DNA of 64,000 bases from Muricauda sp. SCSIO 64092 (lineage in GTDB: Bacteria; Bacteroidota; Bacteroidia; Flavobacteriales; Flavobacteriaceae). Positions within the stretch are counted from its first letter, which is position 1. Every line of letters starts with the position of its first letter. Shown one piece after another: positions 59,313-64,000 of the stretch. The notes beneath the pieces were generated by a model. It did not search any database, had not been told where the DNA came from, and saw only the letters and a list, made by a program, of their open reading frames with translations. The stretch covers positions 992,001 to 1,056,000 of the forward strand of contig NZ_CP095413.1 of the NCBI RefSeq assembly GCF_023016285.1, read 5' to 3'. The position numbers were made by a program, and so were the translations under genes.

Positions 59313-60779
59313 ATGAGCGATCAACAACATGAATCCATTCCAACGGAGAGTTATAATTTACCCAAGGTCATCTTTCTGGCATTTGTGGCCGCGATAGGCG
59401 GATTTTTATTTGGGTTTGACAGTGGAGTAATAAACGGTACGGTAGATGCCTTACAATCGGCATTCAACTCGGATGCAACAGGTACGGGATTTAATGTTGC
59501 CTCGGTACTTTTGGGATGTGTTGTGGGGGCATTTTTTGCTGGCACACTGGCTGACCGGTTCGGGAGAAAACCCATGATGTTGACCGCAGGTGTCCTTTTT
59601 ATCATTAGCGCATGGGGTTCAGGTATCTCCCAAGGTTCATTGGAATTTGTGATTTATAGATTGATTGGTGGGTTGGCCGTAGGTGCGGCCAGTATATTGG
59701 CACCACTTTACATCAGTGAAATTGCACCTTCGAAAATAAGGGGCCGACTGGCCACATTACAGCAACTCATGATTGTAATCGGGCTCTTTATGGCATTTAT
59801 GAGCAATTATTTACTTGCGGGGTCTTCCGGTAGTGCGGATGCCGAGCTCTGGTGGGGATTTCAAACCTGGTCATGGATGTTTTGGGCAGAAATATTGCCG
59901 GCAGCCATATTTGTTCTTGTGCTGATTTTCATCCCTGAATCACCCAGGTATTTGGTCGCTTCCAATCAATCCGAAAAAGCGACCAAAGTGCTTGCTTCCA
60001 TCAGCAATGCCACTCAAGCGGCCGCCAAGGTGGCAGATATAAAATCTACGGTACGGGAAGACAGCCGTCCCAAACTTAACGACATCATCAGTAAGTATAC
60101 CGGCAAAATCCACCCATTGGTTTGGATTGGCATTGGCATTGCGGTACTACAACAGCTTACAGGTATAAATGTTATTTTTTATTATGGGGCCACACTTTGG
60201 CAAGCCGCAGGATTTGCAGAATCCGATGCTTTACTGACCAATGTCATTAGTGGAAGCGTCAATATATTCTTCACGTTTGTGGCCATAGTCCTGATTGATA
60301 AGGTAGGTAGAAAACCTTTGTTATTGGTAGGTTCCATTGGACAGGCCGTAATGTTGGGTGTCCTTGCCTATCTTTTTGGTACGGCAACCGTGGATAGCGC
60401 CAATAATCTTATTTTAGAGGGAAATAATGGAACCTATGCCTTATTGGCCGCCAATGCTTACATTGCCTTTTTTGCGGCCTCCTGGGGTCCGGTAATGTGG
60501 GTGATGCTGGGAGAAATGTTCCCAAATCAATACAGGGGTGCTGCTTTGGCAGTTTGCGGTATCGCCCAATGGGGATCCAACTTTGCCATAACAATGACCT
60601 TCCCCATCATGTTGAACTATTTAGGACTCGGTTTCTCTTATGGCGTTTATGCACTATTTGGTTTTGTAGCCTACTTCTTCGTCAAATCGCTGGTTAAGGA
60701 AACCAAGGGGCGAAGCTTGGAGGATATGTCCCGCGAGCAGGAAGAAGAGGAAAAAAGGCAGGCCGTAACAGGGGGGTGA
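59313..60779 (+). CDS. MFS sugar porter
   Basis: 488 residues, SP family (GalP/XylE-like): GFLFGFDSGVINGTVDALQS, DRFGRKPMML, RLIGGLAVGAASILAPLYIS, IPESPRYLVA, the central GINVIFYYGATLWQAAGFAE and the C-terminal KETKGRSLEDM. Twelve membrane segments expected. Imports a hexose or pentose by proton symport. Divergent from the isomerase/GMC operon, which may process the same sugar. Confidence 0.9.
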   Translation: MSDQQHESIPTESYNLPKVIFLAFVAAIGGFLFGFDSGVINGTVDALQSAFNSDATGTGFNVASVLLGCVVGAFFAGTLADRFGRKPMMLTAGVLFIISAWGSGISQGSLEFVIYRLIGGLAVGAASILAPLYISEIAPSKIRGRLATLQQLMIVIGLFMAFMSNYLLAGSSGSADAELWWGFQTWSWMFWAEILPAAIFVLVLIFIPESPRYLVASNQSEKATKVLASISNATQAAAKVADIKSTVREDSRPKLNDIISKYTGKIHPLVWIGIGIAVLQQLTGINVIFYYGATLWQAAGFAESDALLTNVISGSVNIFFTFVAIVLIDKVGRKPLLLVGSIGQAVMLGVLAYLFGTATVDSANNLILEGNNGTYALLAANAYIAFFAASWGPVMWVMLGEMFPNQYRGAALAVCGIAQWGSNFAITMTFPIMLNYLGLGFSYGVYALFGFVAYFFVKSLVKETKGRSLEDMSREQEEEEKRQAVTGG

Positions 60780-60846
60780 CGAAGAAATCAATCTCCCGGA
60801 AAGACGGAATATACAAAAGTTGTCAGCTAGGAATTGGAACAATGGA

Positions 60847-61857
60847 TTATCTGAGCTGTTCCAATTCCACGACTTCTTCCATGAATTGAAAGGTCTCCCT
60901 TTTAACGGATTCAAGGTCCTTTGAGGTAATGTACGATGTCATCACATGGTCTCCTACATTGGGAAAGGCAACTTTTTCCTTTTTACCTTCAGGAGTCCCT
61001 AAAGAATCGAACATTTTTAGCATTGCCCCTACGGAAACCACACTGTCCTGATGGATTTCATCCTTGTAATAGTATCCGAGAAATAACGGTTGTGTTATTT
61101 GTTGAAACGTTTCGGGAGTCATGGTTTTATCCATCAATATTTGCAGATGGGTCAACGCCTCCAAACGGTATTTGGTGGTCCAATACTGATTTTTCAAAGC
61201 GATATCAGTATCAAATTGATGGTAAGCACTTCCCTTGACCAGCTTTGCCAACTGCAGTCCCCAAGGTTTTGCCAATAGTTTTGCATTGGGGTCAAAAATT
61301 TCAATATTGGGCGAATACAAAAGCAAGGCCGAAATATCTGGATCGCCCCCAGCGAGATGTAAAGCCAACGTACCCCCTGTAGAGGTAGCCATCAAAATCA
61401 CTTTTTCCCCCAATTGCTTCCCGATGGCAATAGCTTCTTTTGCGGATTCCAAAACGGCGTCGGCAGTTAAATTCAACATGGGCTCTTCCTCATGCACACC
61501 ATGTCCTGCAAGTCTCGGCAAATAAAGATTACAACCAAATCGCTTGGCCGTTTCCCTATGGATGGGGTCGCCCTCTTCCTGACTTGCAGACCAGCCGTGT
61601 AGGTACACGATGCTATAGGGCGTCTTGGTGGGAATACTATCGGACCAAATGATCCTAGCCTCGTTGTCAGGTCTTATATTTTTTAGGGACGCTTCCCTTT
61701 TTTGGATGATCTGCTCAAGTTGCAATAGATTCGAAGGCACTTCTGGTAACGATTTATCCAAATTTGGTGAATCTACTTTTGGTCCCAAAAAATATAGAAT
61801 GGCCAGAACACCAACGGTGCCTGCCAAAACCTTCAATACAGTAACCAATGATTTCAT
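60847..61857 (-). CDS. Alpha/beta hydrolase (carboxylesterase-like), membrane-anchored
   Basis: 336 residues. An N-terminal membrane anchor (LVTVLKVLAGTVGVLAILYF), then SIVYLHGWSASQEEGD, CNLYLPRLAGHGVHEEEPML and nucleophile in LMATSTGGTLALHLAG (unusual T before S), with His in NVGDHVMTSYI. Asp is in the FDSLGTPEGKKEKV region but not certain. Intracellular-facing or periplasmic esterase or lipase; substrate not known. Confidence 0.7.
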   Translation of the reverse strand: MKSLVTVLKVLAGTVGVLAILYFLGPKVDSPNLDKSLPEVPSNLLQLEQIIQKREASLKNIRPDNEARIIWSDSIPTKTPYSIVYLHGWSASQEEGDPIHRETAKRFGCNLYLPRLAGHGVHEEEPMLNLTADAVLESAKEAIAIGKQLGEKVILMATSTGGTLALHLAGGDPDISALLLYSPNIEIFDPNAKLLAKPWGLQLAKLVKGSAYHQFDTDIALKNQYWTTKYRLEALTHLQILMDKTMTPETFQQITQPLFLGYYYKDEIHQDSVVSVGAMLKMFDSLGTPEGKKEKVAFPNVGDHVMTSYITSKDLESVKRETFQFMEEVVELEQLR

Positions 61858-61969
61858 ACATACTGTTTATTGGCAATCCAAATACTAACTCCTATAGGCT
61901 TTCCCCTTCCAATCTTAAGGGCAGGCCCTTTCATGACCGCCGAATTTTACGTAAAATTATACTTTCCTT

Positions 61970-61977
61970 TATTTTTG
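61970..61977 (+). promoter_or_regulatory. TAnnTTTG box for the Nramp-like gene
   Basis: TATTTTTG matches the Bacteroidota -7 element, about 31 bp before the TTG at 62008. It argues against the longer starts at 61870 and 61933, which would place the promoter inside the gene. Confidence 0.5.
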
Positions 61978-62007
61978 TCTAATAAATTTAAACAAAAATT
62001 AAACAAA

Positions 62008-63264
62008 TTGTCTAAAATTTATAGTTTCCTCAAAAGCCTTGGACCCGGACTTTTATTTGCCAGTATGGCCATTGGCACATCCCATTTGGTGCTGTCCACC
62101 AAAGCTGGCGCGCAGTACGGTTGGATCATGATCGTTCCGATCCTGCTTGCCAATCTTTTGAAGTACCCTTTTTTTGAATTTGGTATTCGCTACACCAATG
62201 TCACTAAAAAAAGCCTTATTGAAGGTTATCAAAACCTTGGGAAACGCTACTTGTGGTTATATGCCTTTATTACCCTCATTTCCACTTTTACCATCCTAGC
62301 GGCATTGTACATTGTTACGGCGGGGCTTTTTGCCAATCTTTTTAAAATTTCCGGCATTCCTGTCCATATTATTGCTTTGGGATTATTTGCCCTAATTAGT
62401 TTGGTACTGATCATTGGACGTTATCGGCTATTGGAGAACTCACTAAAGCTGGTGGTCAGTATACTGTTTGTCTCCCTTTTGATCACCACTGTTCTGGTAT
62501 TTTATAAAGGTCAGGTTGCCCCTGTTCCGGATTTTACGCCCCCTCCTATTTTTGATGAAGTCGGAGTCCTGTTTTTGATTGGACTTATTGGTTGGATGCC
62601 AACAGCGGTGGAGGCTTCTGGATGGGTTAGCCTTTGGGGTATGGAAAAATTAAAATCAATGGATCGACCACCCACCACCAAACAGGCTTTACAGGAATTC
62701 AACCTTGGTTATTTTTTGACTACCGCTTTAGCCGTATTCTTTATGGTGATTGGGTGGAAAACCTTATACGGAACCCAAACCGAGTTAAGTGGAAATGCCG
62801 TGGTTTTTGCCGATCAGGTAGTCACCCTATTTACGGCACATATAGGAAACTGGTCGTACTTTCTCATTGCCGTAGCGGCATTTGCCACCATGTTCAGTAC
62901 TTGCATGACCGCCCATGATGCCATAACACGTGTAAGTCTTGATGTTTTGGATAAACTTTTTGATACCCATAGGTTTGGCCAAAACAAAAAGGCGTTTACC
63001 CTGGGAGTTTTGACTATGGCCGTAATCAATTGGGTGGTCATTACACTTTTAGGTGCCAATATGGGGAATCTTGTAGCCTTGGCCACATTCGTTTCATTTG
63101 TCTTTGCCCCCATTTTGGGTTGGATGAACCATAAAACCATCATCTCCAAAGACGTTCCCCATACGTCCCAACCAGGAAAAACCTTACGAATATTAAGCTA
63201 TTTGGGCATATTCTTTCTCAGTGCATTTGCACTTTATTATTGCTGGATAAGCTTCTTTTCCTAA
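62008..63264 (+). CDS. Divergent Nramp-family metal transporter
   Basis: 418 residues from a TTG at 62008 (SKIYSFLKSLGPGLLFASMA). Eleven membrane segments are expected. TM1 aligns with Nramp (GPGLLFASMAIGTSHLVLST) but the metal-site DPGN is replaced by GTSH, and TM6 has IGWMPTAVEASGW where Nramp has MPH. So the canonical Mn/Fe-binding residues are missing, and the substrate may be Mg, a different divalent ion or an organic compound. The N-terminal extension up to 61870 is probably non-coding. Confidence 0.75.
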   Translation: MSKIYSFLKSLGPGLLFASMAIGTSHLVLSTKAGAQYGWIMIVPILLANLLKYPFFEFGIRYTNVTKKSLIEGYQNLGKRYLWLYAFITLISTFTILAALYIVTAGLFANLFKISGIPVHIIALGLFALISLVLIIGRYRLLENSLKLVVSILFVSLLITTVLVFYKGQVAPVPDFTPPPIFDEVGVLFLIGLIGWMPTAVEASGWVSLWGMEKLKSMDRPPTTKQALQEFNLGYFLTTALAVFFMVIGWKTLYGTQTELSGNAVVFADQVVTLFTAHIGNWSYFLIAVAAFATMFSTCMTAHDAITRVSLDVLDKLFDTHRFGQNKKAFTLGVLTMAVINWVVITLLGANMGNLVALATFVSFVFAPILGWMNHKTIISKDVPHTSQPGKTLRILSYLGIFFLSAFALYYCWISFFS

Positions 63265-63274
63265 AGTTGACTTA

Positions 63275-63450
63275 GGGCCCGTTTAGGAATTTCAGGCCAT
63301 TTTTAGTGCGGAAAGAGGCACGACATAGCGAAAGCTATGGGCGAGTTGGGGCGATGGAAAGGCATAGCCATGGTTATGGCCCAAAATTTCAACGATGTGC
63401 CGTGCAAAAAAGGACATAAGAAAACAATTGACAAATTCCCAAACAGGCTC
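63275..63450. mobile_element. MITE-like element with 20-bp inverted ends
   Basis: 176 bp bounded by GGGCCCGTTTAGGAATTTCA and, reverse-complemented, GAGCCTGTTTGGGAATTTGT (16 of 20 matching). It is flanked by a possible TTA duplication (63272-63274 and 63451-63453). Both the ends and the 3-bp target fit IS5-family (IS1031-group) non-autonomous derivatives. No ORF inside. Confidence 0.55.
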
Positions 63451-63656
63451 TTAATTCTTCAAATTTAAAATTGCCCATAGTTAAAAAAAGAATGGTGAGT
63501 ACCAAATAACTTCTAAACTCGCCAACATATTTAGTACTGCCCAAAGTTTGAAATGAGAATATCCCCCATAGATGATTCCCTAATAGGATTATGGAATTGA
63601 ATAGGCTATAATTTATTTTTGATTTTCTATCAGTTTTACTATAAAAACAATCTTTT
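63451..63656 (-). pseudogene. Decayed membrane-protein gene
   Basis: My minus-strand translation reads continuously from just after a TGA near 63657: KTDRKSKINYSLFNSIILLG, NHLWGIFSFQTLGSTKYVGE, FRSYLVLTILFLTMGNFKFE, and then runs into the MITE-like element. Natural hydrophobic text, but with no start codon and a C-terminus replaced by the element. Family unknown. Confidence 0.35.
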
Positions 63657-63902
63657 CATGGGCGATCGAATTCAGCCTTGACAGATTTCTTAATCAGATA
63701 TTTTCTTTTATTTATCGCATCTTATTTGTTACCTAATACAATCAGAATAAACAAAGCTAAACCAGGGATGATGTCATTATTTATGTGACTGGGATAACTT
63801 AAAAATGGTGAATCCAATAATAAAAACATGAACCCTTTTTAAAATAATCGTCAAAGAAAATACCACGTAGGTTGGCAAAAGTTCAAATACTATTGCTAGT
63901 TA

Positions 63903-64000
63903 TTAGTCAAAAAAATTTACAAGCAACAGTAATGAAGAAACAACCAATATTAAAAGAAATGACCTATATACTTCTTTGTTCTCCCAAAATGGAAATAATA
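63903..64000 (-). CDS. C-terminus of a minus-strand membrane protein (cut by right edge)
   Basis: Frame ending at TAA 63903-63905: LFPFWENKEVYRSFLLILVV and SSLLLLVNFFD, one hydrophobic helix, open to the window end. The start lies outside. It could be an intact gene or part of the decay seen at 63451-63656; the 63657-63902 interval holds no convincing gene. Confidence 0.35.
   Translation of the reverse strand, partial: LFPFWENKEVYRSFLLILVVSSLLLLVNFFD

Noticed and set aside
61870-62007. N-terminal extension of the Nramp-like protein
   Set aside because: No homology to Nramp proteins and contains a TAnnTTTG promoter box at 61970.

Overview
The window looks like chromosomal DNA of a marine-type flavobacterium (Bacteroidota, Flavobacteriaceae). 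The evidence is promoter-like TAnnTTTG boxes, weak Shine-Dalgarno sequences, PorT-like barrels, lipoproteins with a late lipobox, DUF4468, Reg_prop/Y_Y_Y sensors, S9 peptidases and DUF3817 genes. The genus cannot be fixed from sequence alone; resemblance to the Muricauda/Maribacter group is only an impression.

Region 1 (1-8.6 kb) is the right-hand part of a phage- or ICE-like integrated element. It has a primase-helicase cut by the left edge, small unknown genes, a GC-richer structured RNA candidate with a tRNA-like 3' end, a LuxR-type HTH protein, a CI-like repressor, a small lipoprotein/membrane protein pair and a second repressor-like gene. It ends in three successive fragments resembling the 3' end of a tRNA-Leu plus terminators (8274-8574), read as integration scars. 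Region 2 (8.6-15.0 kb) is accessory: a three-gene TIGR04255-type operon, an XRE regulator, an IS110 element with a bridge-RNA-like non-coding end, a frameshifted IS1182 element, and a DUF4468 gene flanked by cassette-type recombination-site-like repeats.

Region 3 (15.1-28.6 kb) is a coherent neutral-lipid gene block: phasin-like proteins, a SARP-like regulator (winged HTH plus BTAD), a TetR-like regulator, an ABC1/UbiB kinase, a wax ester synthase/DGAT fused to an SCP2-like domain, two alpha/beta hydrolases, a 1077-residue fusion of GPAT, HAD phosphatase and LPAAT, and glycerol-3-phosphate dehydrogenase. Together these could make and mobilise triacylglycerol or wax ester from glycerol-3-phosphate. 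Two promoters in the block carry the same pair of 11-bp-phased heptamers at the same distance from a TAnnTTTG box, which is the geometry SARP regulators recognise.

Region 4 (28.6-45.4 kb) is a gene-cassette array. It opens with a decayed tyrosine-recombinase C-terminus and continues with mostly single plus-strand genes separated by 70-200 bp imperfect palindromes that begin near YAACAA and end near GTTAGC. Cargo includes secreted proteins, an HTH gene plus a single-polypeptide restriction-modification enzyme, an AraC operon, membrane proteins and a broken AlkD-like gene.

Region 5 (45.4-63.3 kb) looks like stable chromosome: a sialidase-like protein, an S9 peptidase, an HTH-membrane regulator, an esterase, a GluR0-like ligand-gated channel coupled to a propeller/GAF sensor, a GMC dehydrogenase with its small subunit, a sugar isomerase-like protein, an MFS sugar porter, a lipase-like protein and a divergent Nramp transporter. 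The right end holds a MITE-like element beside a decayed membrane-protein gene and the end of another minus-strand gene.
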